Shown here one piece after another: positions 36,351-45,269 of a stretch of DNA of 64,000 nt. A program made the translations under genes and the position numbers. Below the pieces are notes generated by a model. It saw only the letters and a list, made by a program, of their open reading frames with translations, was not told the origin of the DNA and did no database searches. Source of the DNA: Lentilitoribacter sp. Alg239-R112 (GTDB lineage: Bacteria > Pseudomonadota > Alphaproteobacteria > Rhizobiales > Rhizobiaceae); contig NZ_LS999833.1 in assembly GCF_900537175.1 (NCBI RefSeq), positions 1,426,001-1,490,000 of the forward strand, in the 5' to 3' direction. Each line of letters begins with the position of its first letter. Within the stretch, counting starts at the first letter, position 1.

Positions 36351-37916
36351 TTGACCGATGATTTAAGGTACCCACCCAACGTTATGAATGATGCTGCACC
36401 AAATATAACCTCGATAGCCTCCAATCAAAATGCGGAGCCAACCTATCGTGAAGCACCAAATAACCTGGAGGCAGAACAAGCGCTATTGGGCGCAATGCTT
36501 GTTAATAATGATGCTTTTTATCGTGTTTCAGATTTCCTAAAGCCGGAACATTTTAATGAACCGCTGCACAGAAACATATTTCAGGTTGCTGGCGACATTA
36601 TCCGCATGGGTAAAACGGCAAACCCGGTTACAATCAAAACCTTTCTACCTTCTGACGATAAAATTGGCGATCTAACGGTTGCTCAGTATCTAGCGCGACT
36701 AGCCGCAGAAGCTGTAACAATCATTAATGCCGAAGATTATGGACGCGCGATCTATGATCTTGCTTTACGGCGCTCGCTCATCACCATTGGCGAAGATATG
36801 GTCAACATTGCTTACGATGCACCTGTTGACATGCCGCCGCAAGGACAGATCGAAGACACGGAGCGCCGTCTTTTTGAGCTTGCGGAAACAGGCCGCTATG
36901 ATGGCGGGTTCCAAAGTTTTAATGATGCAGTCGCACTTGCAATTGATCTTGCTGGCGAAGCTTATCAGCGTGATGGAAGCCTATCCGGCATTTCGACAGG
37001 TATTCATTCGCTAGATGGTCGCATGGGTGGCCTGCAACGTTCGGATTTGATTGTCCTTGCCGGTCGTCCTGGTATGGGTAAAACATCGCTTGCGACCAAC
37101 CTTGCGTTTAACATCGCAAATGCATTTGAACCAGAAGTGCAGGCTGATGGAACAACCACGGCCAAAAATGGTGGCGTCGTCGGCTTTTACTCCCTAGAGA
37201 TGTCCAGCGAACAGTTGGCCACCCGTATTATTTCTGAACAAACCGAAGTTTCATCGTCTAAAATTCGTCGCGGTGAAATTACTGAAGCCGATTTTGAAAA
37301 ACTGGTTGCTTGCTCGCAGATGATGCAAAAAACACCGCTTTTCATTGACCAAACAGGTGGTATTTCTATTGCACAGCTCGCCGCAAGAGCCAGACGCTTA
37401 AAGCGTCAACGTGGGCTTGATGTGCTCGTAGTGGATTATATTCAACTTATGACGGGCTCTTCGAAAAACAATTCAAATCGTGTTCAAGAAATCACCGAGA
37501 TTACAACGGGCCTCAAAGCTCTTGGCAAGGAACTTCATGTTCCCATTATAGCCCTCTCCCAGCTTTCTCGTCAGGTCGAAAACCGTGATGATAAACGTCC
37601 ACAACTTTCCGATTTGCGTGAGTCAGGGTCTATTGAGCAGGATGCCGATGTGGTGCTTTTTGTGTATCGGGAAGAATATTACACACAAAACAAAGAACCT
37701 CGCCGCTCACCAGAAGAAGAAGCTAATGATATTCGTAACGAAGAATATCTTGCGTGGGAAGAAGAGATGGCAAAAGTTCGTGGCACAGCAGATGTGATCA
37801 TCGCAAAACAACGACATGGTCCCACAGGTACTGTAAAACTTGGCTTCCAGGCTCAATATACACGTTTCTCCGATTTGGCGGATGGGTCTTATGACCAGCT
37901 GGTAAATGACCATTAA
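36351..37916 (+). CDS. dnaB: replicative DNA helicase
   Basis: A 521-residue hexameric helicase that unwinds DNA at the replication fork. The N-terminal domain (NNLEAEQALLGAMLVNN) binds primase, and the RecA-like C-terminal domain has Walker A GRPGMGKTS, Walker B LDVLVVDYIQLM and the DnaB segment QLSRQVENRDDKRPQLSDLR. No intein is present. The start may be TTG 36351 or ATG 36384 within the poorly conserved leader; neither has a clear ribosome site. It overlaps alr by 11 bases. In many relatives rplI precedes dnaB; here gnd does. Confidence 0.95.
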   Translation: MTDDLRYPPNVMNDAAPNITSIASNQNAEPTYREAPNNLEAEQALLGAMLVNNDAFYRVSDFLKPEHFNEPLHRNIFQVAGDIIRMGKTANPVTIKTFLPSDDKIGDLTVAQYLARLAAEAVTIINAEDYGRAIYDLALRRSLITIGEDMVNIAYDAPVDMPPQGQIEDTERRLFELAETGRYDGGFQSFNDAVALAIDLAGEAYQRDGSLSGISTGIHSLDGRMGGLQRSDLIVLAGRPGMGKTSLATNLAFNIANAFEPEVQADGTTTAKNGGVVGFYSLEMSSEQLATRIISEQTEVSSSKIRRGEITEADFEKLVACSQMMQKTPLFIDQTGGISIAQLAARARRLKRQRGLDVLVVDYIQLMTGSSKNNSNRVQEITEITTGLKALGKELHVPIIALSQLSRQVENRDDKRPQLSDLRESGSIEQDADVVLFVYREEYYTQNKEPRRSPEEEANDIRNEEYLAWEEEMAKVRGTADVIIAKQRHGPTGTVKLGFQAQYTRFSDLADGSYDQLVNDH

Positions 37917-39006
37917 TCTCACACCAACAGTCCGACTAACGATTGATACCAACGCAATTGCGCGCAATTTTCAGCAACTAAAAAATCTGTCAGGTTCGGC
38001 GCGTTGCGGCGCGGCAGTTAAAGCGAATGCTTATGGATGTGGAATCGACACTGTTGTTCCCATTCTTTTGAATAACGGTTGCGCCGATTTCTTTGTTGCC
38101 GATGCGGTTGAAGGTGAATTGGTAAGAAGATTAGCTCCTTCTTCCAAAATTTATATACTCAGCGGGTATTTACCGCAAAGCAGAGAAAAAATTATTACCA
38201 GTAATCTTATTCCGATCATAGGTTCAGCACATCATTTGGAACAATGGCAAAAACTGCAAAGGCGGCACCCGTTTGCAATTCAGTTTAACACAGGCATGAA
38301 CCGGATAGGAATCCAGCATTCTGATGCGAATAGCATTCTCGATAACTTAAGCGAAAAACCTGACCTTATTCTAAGTCATTTTGCAAATGCCGATGAGCCC
38401 GTGGACATAAAAAACGAAGAACAATTGAAAGCATTCTCGTCGATTGTATCCACCTTCACTGGCATCGAAGCAAGCATGGCAAATTCTGCTGCTATCATCA
38501 CCAATCCGGATTCACACTTTCATCTCACACGGCCCGGCATCGCAATTTATGGTGGAAATCCACTAGTAGATAGAGCAAACCCAATGGAAGTTGTGTTTAA
38601 ACTGGAAGCCCAAATCATCGATATAAAAACGGTAGCAAAAGGTGAATCCATTAGTTATGGCGGAACTTTCATAGCTCCGCAAAACATGACTATTTCAACG
38701 CTGGGAATTGGTTACGCAGATGGCCTGCCCCGCTCGGCATCCGGTCACGGCGTCCCTGCACGTAAAGTACGGCCAACCGGTATGCGCGGCTTTGTTAACG
38801 GACATCACATTCCAAATGTGGGGCGTATCACAATGGATATATCGATGTTTGATTGCTCCAGCTTAAAAAACAACAGTATAAACATCGGTGACTGGGTGGA
38901 GATCACGGGCAAGAATATCACAATCGATGAGCTTGCAGAAGCTTCGGGGACAGTCAGCTACGAAATCCTGACTAATTTTGGACGCGCGCGACACAAATAT
39001 TCATAA
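37906..39006 (+). CDS. alr: alanine racemase
   Basis: A 366-residue PLP enzyme that makes D-alanine for peptidoglycan. The PLP lysine lies in AAVKANAYGCG near residue 40, and the second catalytic base is the Tyr in IGYADGLPRSASG. MNRIG and LTRPGIAIYG are family segments. Overlap of 11 bases with dnaB and a conserved order dnaB-alr-radA support one operon. Confidence 0.95.
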   Translation: MTINLTPTVRLTIDTNAIARNFQQLKNLSGSARCGAAVKANAYGCGIDTVVPILLNNGCADFFVADAVEGELVRRLAPSSKIYILSGYLPQSREKIITSNLIPIIGSAHHLEQWQKLQRRHPFAIQFNTGMNRIGIQHSDANSILDNLSEKPDLILSHFANADEPVDIKNEEQLKAFSSIVSTFTGIEASMANSAAIITNPDSHFHLTRPGIAIYGGNPLVDRANPMEVVFKLEAQIIDIKTVAKGESISYGGTFIAPQNMTISTLGIGYADGLPRSASGHGVPARKVRPTGMRGFVNGHHIPNVGRITMDISMFDCSSLKNNSINIGDWVEITGKNITIDELAEASGTVSYEILTNFGRARHKYS

Positions 39007-39095
39007 AATTAAATAAATTCACCATGTTGCAACTCATTTAATAATACTTTATCAATGAGAACAAAACATGAATATTTATTTAGGACATCGAGTAA

Positions 39096-40481
39096 TTGGC
39101 GAAAAACAGAACACAATTTGTGTGCCAAAATTGCGGCACTGTGCATACCCGTTGGGCCGGCAAATGCGACGGTTGCGGTGAATGGAATACCATCGTAGAG
39201 GACGATCCCAAAGGTGGCATTGGTGGAGGTCCGGGAAAAACACCTAAAAAAGGCCGTGCCGTAGCGCTCACCACACTATCTGGTGAAATAGAAGAAGCGC
39301 CACGCATTAAAACCAATATCTCCGAACTCGACCGCGTTACAGGTGGCGGTTTTGTTCGTGGATCGGCTATTCTAGTTGGTGGTGACCCTGGCATTGGTAA
39401 ATCAACCATCTTAATGCAAGCAGCTGCAGCACTGGCACGCCAAGGTCACAAAGTTATTTATGTATCTGGCGAAGAAGCTGTTGCGCAAGTTCGCTTACGT
39501 GCAAAGCGGCTGGGCGCGGCCGACAGCGATGTCATGCTGGCTGCAGAAACAAATGTCGAAGATATTTTGGCAACACTGGTCGACGGTGATAAACCCGATT
39601 TCGTCATTATTGACTCTATTCAAACACTTTGGAGCGATCTTGCCGAAGCGGCACCTGGAACAGTTACACAAGTCCGCACCGGTGTGCATGCGATGATCCG
39701 ATTTGCCAAACAAACAGGAACCGCCATGGTTTTGGTCGGGCACGTTACCAAGGATGGCCAAATTGCAGGCCCACGCGTTGTCGAACATATGGTGGATGGG
39801 GTTTTGTATTTTGAAGGTGACCGCGGACATCACTATCGCATTATGCGCACCGTTAAAAATCGCTTTGGTCCAACCGATGAGATCGGCGTTTTTGAAATGT
39901 CAGACAAAGGCTTACGCGAAGTTATTAATCCATCGGAACTTTTCTTGGGTGAGCGTAATACCGCAGCCCCGGGGAATGCTGTTTTTGCGGGCATTGAAGG
40001 TACACGCCCTGTGTTGGTTGAGGTCCAGGCACTGGTAGCGCCTTCGAACTTGGGCACCCCACGTAGAGCGATTGTAGGTTGGGATTCAGCCCGATTGTCA
40101 ATGATTCTAGCGGTTCTGGAAGCTCATTGTGGTGTTCGGCTTGGAAATCATGATGTTTACCTTAACATTGCTGGCGGATATCGAATTACCGAACCTGCGG
40201 CAGACATGGCAATAGCGGCGGCACTCGTATCATCTCTGGCAGGGTCCCCACTTCCCTCTGATAGTGTTTATTTTGGAGAAATCAGCCTGTCAGGTTCAAT
40301 CAGACCCGTCGCCCAAACAGGATTAAGACTAAAAGAGGCACTTAAACTTGGCTTTGAACAGGCTACATTGCCGAATGGATCTGTGGACGTGCCAAAAGAT
40401 GCCGGAAATTGGCGTCAGGTTGATTCTTTGATGGAAATGGTTGCTGAAATTGCAAAAGGCTCCAATCCTGACGAAAAATAA
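39096..40481 (+). CDS. radA: DNA repair protein RadA
   Basis: A 461-residue ATPase that aids branch migration in recombination. The N-terminal zinc finger (CQNCGTVHTRWAGKCDGCG), Walker A GGDPGIGKST, the RadA-specific VKNRFGPTDE motif and the C-terminal Lon-protease-like domain are all present. The start is TTG 39096, giving MAKNRTQFVC as in relatives, with AGGA about ten bases upstream. No in-frame ATG lies near. Conserved neighbours alr and cvpA. Confidence 0.94.
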   Translation: MAKNRTQFVCQNCGTVHTRWAGKCDGCGEWNTIVEDDPKGGIGGGPGKTPKKGRAVALTTLSGEIEEAPRIKTNISELDRVTGGGFVRGSAILVGGDPGIGKSTILMQAAAALARQGHKVIYVSGEEAVAQVRLRAKRLGAADSDVMLAAETNVEDILATLVDGDKPDFVIIDSIQTLWSDLAEAAPGTVTQVRTGVHAMIRFAKQTGTAMVLVGHVTKDGQIAGPRVVEHMVDGVLYFEGDRGHHYRIMRTVKNRFGPTDEIGVFEMSDKGLREVINPSELFLGERNTAAPGNAVFAGIEGTRPVLVEVQALVAPSNLGTPRRAIVGWDSARLSMILAVLEAHCGVRLGNHDVYLNIAGGYRITEPAADMAIAAALVSSLAGSPLPSDSVYFGEISLSGSIRPVAQTGLRLKEALKLGFEQATLPNGSVDVPKDAGNWRQVDSLMEMVAEIAKGSNPDEK

Positions 40482-40567
40482 ATAAGGAATGTCTGCATTG
40501 CAATGTTGCCCTTATCAGCCCAACATGATAGCGGTTTCAAAAAATTGCTCTACGGGTTTTGACCAAT

Positions 40568-41116
40568 ATGCCTATCACATTATTTGACGGAATTTTTATC
40601 GGCGTCACACTTGTATCTGCGATGCTTGCTATGGTGCGTGGTTTTTCACGCGAGGTTCTAGCTGTTGCTTCTTGGGTTGCAGCCGCTGCAGCTGCATTTT
40701 TCTTGTATCCATACCTGGAGCCTTATGCGCTGCAATACACATCGTCTAAATCGCTTGCGGCCATTGGATCAGCCGCAGCAATTTTTCTGGTTACATTGAT
40801 TATCGTTTCTTATATCACAATGCGACTTGCAGATTTCATCATTGATAGCCGTATCGGCGTTCTGGATCGCACATTAGGATTTGTATTTGGTGCCGCTCGC
40901 GGTGTTTTAATCATGGTTGTGGCCGTGCAATTCTTAAATTGGCTTATTGCTGAAGAAAAACAACCAACATGGATAGCTGAAGCAAAATCTAAACCTCTTT
41001 TGGACTCGCTCGGCGTTAAACTTGTTAATATATTACCTGAAGACGCAGATAGCTCTATTATCGACAGCATCCGCAAGAAAAGCGAAGACGACGCTACTGG
41101 CGATACTGACGCATAG
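40568..41116 (+). CDS. cvpA: CvpA family membrane protein
   Basis: A 182-residue inner-membrane protein with about four hydrophobic helices (LFDGIFIGVTLVSAMLAMVRG, then LAVASWVAAAAAAFFLYP and two more) and a polar, acidic C-terminus. In other bacteria CvpA is needed for colicin V production and envelope stress tolerance; the mechanism is not known. It is directly upstream of purF, a widely conserved pairing. ATG 40568 is preferred to TTG 40559. Confidence 0.9.
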   Translation: MPITLFDGIFIGVTLVSAMLAMVRGFSREVLAVASWVAAAAAAFFLYPYLEPYALQYTSSKSLAAIGSAAAIFLVTLIIVSYITMRLADFIIDSRIGVLDRTLGFVFGAARGVLIMVVAVQFLNWLIAEEKQPTWIAEAKSKPLLDSLGVKLVNILPEDADSSIIDSIRKKSEDDATGDTDA

Positions 41117-41164
41117 AATTTATAAATCTGACTTTTTAAAGTCTAAATGAATGGATAGCTCCAT

Positions 41165-42655
41165 ATGACACTCGCCGATTTTTCTAATGCAGAATGTTCG
41201 ATCGATGATGCAGAAGCAGATTCCTTACATGAAGAATGTGGTGTATTTGGTATTTTAGACCACCCAGATGCTACGACCTTAACAGCATTAGGCCTTCACG
41301 CCCTTCAACATCGCGGGCAAGAAGCAACAGGCATCGTCACCTTTAATGGTGAACAATTTCATTCAGAACGAAGGTTGGGTCTTGTAGGAGATCACTATAC
41401 TGACCCAGCGGTTTTAGCCCGACTGCCAGGGAATATGGCGATTGGCCACGTGCGATACTCTACAACAGGAGGCGAAGGGTTACGCAATATCCAACCGCTT
41501 TTTGCCGAATTGCACAATGGCGGCATTGCAATTGCACATAACGGCAATTTCACCAATGGTTTAACACTTCGCAATCAGCTAATTTCCAGCGGCGCTATTT
41601 GCCAATCTACATCGGACTCTGAAGTTGTTCTGCATCTGATAGCGCGCTCGTGGCACAAATCATCCGCAGATCGTTTTGCTGATGCCATATCCCATATTGA
41701 AGGCGGCTTTGCGATGCTTGCCCTCACCCGCACAAAACTGATCGCCGCGCGCGACCCTAACGGCATCCGCCCGCTTGTCATGGGTGATCTCGATGGTAAG
41801 CCAATATTTTGTTCAGAAACCTGCGCACTCGATATTATTGGCGCAAAGTTTGTGCGAGACGTTGAAAACGGCGAACTAATTATTTGCGAACGACAAGCGG
41901 ATGGTTCAATTTCAATTGAAAGCCGCAAGTCTACCGTCAAACAGCCAGAGAAAATATGTTTGTTTGAATATGTCTATTTCGCCAGACCGGATTCGATCGT
42001 AGGTGGTCGTAATGTGTATGAAACACGTAAACGTTCAGGTATTAATTTGGCTCAAGAAGCGCCTGTTGAAGCTGATGTCGTAGTACCTGTACCAGATGGC
42101 GGCACACCTGCAGCCATTGGCTACGCGCAAGAAAGTGGTATCCCGTTTGAACTCGGGATCATTCGCAATCACTACGTTGGACGAACCTTTATCGAGCCGA
42201 CCCAACAAATTCGCGCTCTTGGCGTAAAATTAAAGCATTCTGCCAACCCAGGTGTAGTCGCCGGCAAAAGAGTTGTCCTTATTGATGATTCTATTGTTCG
42301 CGGAACAACATCGATAAAAATTGTAGAAATGATGCGAGAGGCTGGCGCTCTTGAGGTTCATATCCGGGTCGCAAGTCCAGAAATCTACTATCCTGATTTC
42401 TATGGTATTGACACACCAGACCGAGATGGGTTGCTTGCTAATCAACATGAAACACTAGAAGAAATGCGTAAGCATATAGGCGCAGATTCACTGAAATTTA
42501 TAAGTATTGATGGGCTTTACGATGCGGTTGGTGGTATAAAGCGAGATGCTAAATCACCACAATTTACCGATCACTATTTCACTGGTGATTATCCCACACG
42601 CCTTGCCGATCAAGAAAACGTTAGTCAACTGCGACGTGCAGCAATGCTCGCCTAG
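41165..42655 (+). CDS. purF: amidophosphoribosyltransferase
   Basis: A 496-residue enzyme of the first committed purine step, converting PRPP and glutamine to phosphoribosylamine. The nucleophile Cys25 is within EECGVFGI after a propeptide that is normally removed. The glutaminase domain has HRGQEATGI and GHVRYSTTG; the transferase domain has the PRPP loop VVLIDDSIVRGTTS. The unusual length of the propeptide is normal for this type. cvpA is upstream, and an SDR gene starts ten bases downstream. Confidence 0.96.
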   Translation: MTLADFSNAECSIDDAEADSLHEECGVFGILDHPDATTLTALGLHALQHRGQEATGIVTFNGEQFHSERRLGLVGDHYTDPAVLARLPGNMAIGHVRYSTTGGEGLRNIQPLFAELHNGGIAIAHNGNFTNGLTLRNQLISSGAICQSTSDSEVVLHLIARSWHKSSADRFADAISHIEGGFAMLALTRTKLIAARDPNGIRPLVMGDLDGKPIFCSETCALDIIGAKFVRDVENGELIICERQADGSISIESRKSTVKQPEKICLFEYVYFARPDSIVGGRNVYETRKRSGINLAQEAPVEADVVVPVPDGGTPAAIGYAQESGIPFELGIIRNHYVGRTFIEPTQQIRALGVKLKHSANPGVVAGKRVVLIDDSIVRGTTSIKIVEMMREAGALEVHIRVASPEIYYPDFYGIDTPDRDGLLANQHETLEEMRKHIGADSLKFISIDGLYDAVGGIKRDAKSPQFTDHYFTGDYPTRLADQENVSQLRRAAMLA

Positions 42656-42665
42656 GTCAATTTAA

Positions 42666-43406
42666 ATGAATGATAATCTTGAAAATAAAGTCGCACTTGT
42701 TACCGGTGCATCGCGCGGAATTGGCTTTGCAACTGCGGTAGAGTTAGCAAAAAATGGTGCTCACGTGATCGCGCTTGCCAGAACTGTAGGTGGCTTAGAA
42801 GAACTCGATGATGAAATTCAAAAGGTTGGTGGCAACGCGACTTTAATCCCTCACGACCTCATGGATCTTGATGGAATCGACAATATTGGTTCTGCACTGC
42901 AAGAACGTTTTGGTAAACTCGACATTCTCGTTGCAAATGCCGCAATGCTTGGCCCAATCACCCCTATTGGCCACATTGATGCCAAGATATTTGAAAAAGT
43001 TATGCATCTAAACGTTACAGCAACTTGGCGTTTAATCCGATCCATCGAACCTTTGTTAGCAAAATCTGACTCAGGCCGCGCCGCTATTATATCATCTGGT
43101 GTCGCACATTCCTGCAAGCCATTTTGGGGCGCATATTCAACATCAAAAGCGGCAGTAGAAGCTTTGGCGCGGGTTTGGGCTGCAGAAGTTGAAAAGCGCG
43201 GTATATGTGTCAATTCTGTTAATCCCGGCGCAACCCGCACAGCAATGCGTGCTCAAGCGATGCCTGGAGAAAATGCGGATACACTTCCCCTCGCAGAAGA
43301 AGTCGCTGCGAAAATTGTGCCCATCTTCGCACCTGGTGTAACCGTTACAGGTAAGCTTTTTGATGTAAGAAAAGAAAAGTTTCTTAACTACCAGCTACCA
43401 AGTTAA
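42666..43406 (+). CDS. SDR family NAD(P)-dependent oxidoreductase
   Basis: A 246-residue short-chain dehydrogenase. The cofactor loop is TGASRGIGFA, the NAG-type motif is VANAAML, and the catalytic Ser, Tyr and Lys are in IISSGVAH and YSTSK. The substrate is unknown. The gene follows purF by ten bases; the purF-SDR order is common in Rhizobiales, so this is likely the conserved member of that operon. Confidence 0.88.
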   Translation: MNDNLENKVALVTGASRGIGFATAVELAKNGAHVIALARTVGGLEELDDEIQKVGGNATLIPHDLMDLDGIDNIGSALQERFGKLDILVANAAMLGPITPIGHIDAKIFEKVMHLNVTATWRLIRSIEPLLAKSDSGRAAIISSGVAHSCKPFWGAYSTSKAAVEALARVWAAEVEKRGICVNSVNPGATRTAMRAQAMPGENADTLPLAEEVAAKIVPIFAPGVTVTGKLFDVRKEKFLNYQLPS

Positions 43407-43529
43407 AATTGGCATTAGACCGTATCTCAACATAATAAAATATGAGCTATATTTGATTTGCACTTAGCATCTGCTTACCAAGTATATTCTTTTTCGATAT
43501 ATGATTTTTTATAATCATACTTGCATTTT

Positions 43530-43548
43530 ATATATCGAATTGATATAT
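43530..43548 (+). promoter_or_regulatory. candidate PadR operator
   Basis: ATATATC and GATATAT form a perfect inverted repeat with a five-base spacer, 32 bases before the padR-type start codon. Further half-sites ATATATC/GATATAT lie around 43496 and 43560. Confidence 0.45.
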
Positions 43549-43580
43549 GCCGATGAACAATATATCGGAAACAGCCAACC

Positions 43581-44129
43581 ATGAATATTAGAACACTCTG
43601 CCTTGCAATTTTAAATTTCGGCCAAGCAACTGGTTATGAAATAAAAAAAATGTCGTCGGAAACGCACTATGCATATTTTGTTGATGCAAGTTATGGTTCG
43701 ATATATCCAGCATTGAACAAGCTCGAAGCCGAAGGGTTTTTGACCTCACACGAAGAACGTGAACCGGGGAAGCCAGCACGTAAAGTCTACTCAATTACTG
43801 AAGCAGGCCGAACAGAGCTCACCACACACATGGTTGAGCCTCCCAAGCAAGATACATTTAAATCAGAGTTCTTATTGATCGCGATGTGTGCAGAATTGCT
43901 GGACCGTGAAACTCTTGTCAATGCAATTGACCACCGAATAAAGCAGCTTGAGAATGATCTAGAGTTTATAAATAAGTCCTGTCGTGAAACAGAGCACGAG
44001 GGCACGAAATGGATCGCAGATTATGGGCATGACTGCCAAAAGAACTCGCTTGAGTACCTTATTAAAAACAGAAAAAAACTTGAATCGCTCGCAAAAGTGT
44101 CCTCCCAAGCACTTACGCCAGCAGAATAA
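43581..44129 (+). CDS. PadR family transcriptional regulator
   Basis: A 182-residue regulator with an N-terminal winged helix (LAILNFGQATGYEI, SYGSIYPALNKLEAEGFL, the wing KVYSITEAGR) and a C-terminal helical dimerisation domain (Vir_act_alpha_C type, ~95-175). PadR proteins usually repress a neighbouring detoxification or efflux gene and release DNA on binding a small hydrophobic compound. Here the RND adaptor gene begins 12 bases downstream, so it most likely controls its own operon. Inverted repeats upstream could be the operator. Confidence 0.9.
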   Translation: MNIRTLCLAILNFGQATGYEIKKMSSETHYAYFVDASYGSIYPALNKLEAEGFLTSHEEREPGKPARKVYSITEAGRTELTTHMVEPPKQDTFKSEFLLIAMCAELLDRETLVNAIDHRIKQLENDLEFINKSCRETEHEGTKWIADYGHDCQKNSLEYLIKNRKKLESLAKVSSQALTPAE

Positions 44130-44141
44130 TTGGAGTAACTC

Positions 44142-45269
44142 ATGGCCTTCGGCTTAAAAGGTTCACATATCGTTGCAGTACTCATTGCAGGCGGCGTAAT
44201 TGGTTGGATGCTGCAAGGCGACATCATTGTCGGCGGGCAGGCAGAATCTGAAAATGCAACCCCACCACCCGCCGAACGAGCTGGCTCGGAACAGATATTA
44301 CAAAAAGTTCGTTTCACGACTATTTCACCTGAAATTCGCGAACAAGTACTCTCTTTACGAGGAAGAACAGAAGCAGCTTCAATTGTTCAAGTAAGAGCGG
44401 AAACATCTGGTGTTGTTGAAGAGCGCTTCATCGAAAAAGGCGACTTCGTCAAAGAGGGCGACCTTCTCTGTCGTCTGGATGCCGGCGTACGAAAATCAGC
44501 GCTACTGCAGGCAAAAACAGGCCTTATTCAGGCCGAGTCTGATTATCTTGCACATAAGCAATTGCAAGAGCAAGGTTACAGTACAAATGCTAAATTGCTT
44601 GCCATGCAATCAGCAAAAGATGCTGCCAAAGCTCGTCTGGAACAGGCAGAAAAAGAGCTGGAAAACATCGATGTTATCGCGAAGGCTTCAGGTACAGCTC
44701 AAGACCCAATTGCCGAAATTGGGAACCTTTTAAATCCCGGTGATATCTGTGCTACAATCGTACAATCAAACCCAATGAAATTCATTGGGCAGGTATCTGA
44801 GCGTAGTGTCGCAGCCATTAAGAATGGTGATCGAGCGTTAGTTGGCCTGGTCTCTGGTGAACAGGTTTCGGGCAAAATCCGCTATATTGCGCCAACTGCA
44901 GACCAACAAACTCGAACATTTCGCGTTGAGATCGAAATTCCAAATGATCAGAATCGCATTCGTGATGGAATTACTGCAACGGCAAATATCGCACTAGCTT
45001 CTGATGAAGCCTATCAGATTAAGGCGTCATGGTTGACGCTGGCCGATAATGGTAATGTCGGCGTCAGAGTTATCGGTGATGATGACGTCGTCGATTTTGT
45101 CGAACTCAAGATCTTGGCTCAAACACCTGACACAATGTGGGTTAGTGGCTTGGCCAACGGACAACGTGTAATCACAGTCGGGCAAGAGTATGTGGCTGCG
45201 GGGCAGAAAGTCCTCGGGGTCGAAGAAACTGCAAAAAATCAGACTTCCCTTAGAGAGCAACAATCATGA
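44142..45269 (+). CDS. RND efflux periplasmic adaptor subunit
   Basis: A 375-residue membrane fusion protein. Residues ~8-25 form a membrane anchor or uncleaved signal, then a low-complexity linker. The biotinyl-lipoyl-like halves (VQVRAETSGVVEERFIEKGDFVKEGDLLCRLD) flank a short helical hairpin (~125-175), and the beta-barrel and membrane-proximal domains follow. No lipobox is seen. ATG 44142 has GGAG upstream. Its stop overlaps the permease start by four bases (ATGA), which is typical of such pairs. No outer-membrane channel is encoded nearby. Confidence 0.93.
   Translation: MAFGLKGSHIVAVLIAGGVIGWMLQGDIIVGGQAESENATPPPAERAGSEQILQKVRFTTISPEIREQVLSLRGRTEAASIVQVRAETSGVVEERFIEKGDFVKEGDLLCRLDAGVRKSALLQAKTGLIQAESDYLAHKQLQEQGYSTNAKLLAMQSAKDAAKARLEQAEKELENIDVIAKASGTAQDPIAEIGNLLNPGDICATIVQSNPMKFIGQVSERSVAAIKNGDRALVGLVSGEQVSGKIRYIAPTADQQTRTFRVEIEIPNDQNRIRDGITATANIALASDEAYQIKASWLTLADNGNVGVRVIGDDDVVDFVELKILAQTPDTMWVSGLANGQRVITVGQEYVAAGQKVLGVEETAKNQTSLREQQS

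Noticed and set aside
40482..40515. Nested repeat ATAAGG...CATTGCAATG...CCTTAT after radA as a terminator
   Set aside because: Arms are short, the inner palindrome lacks a loop, and no T-run follows.
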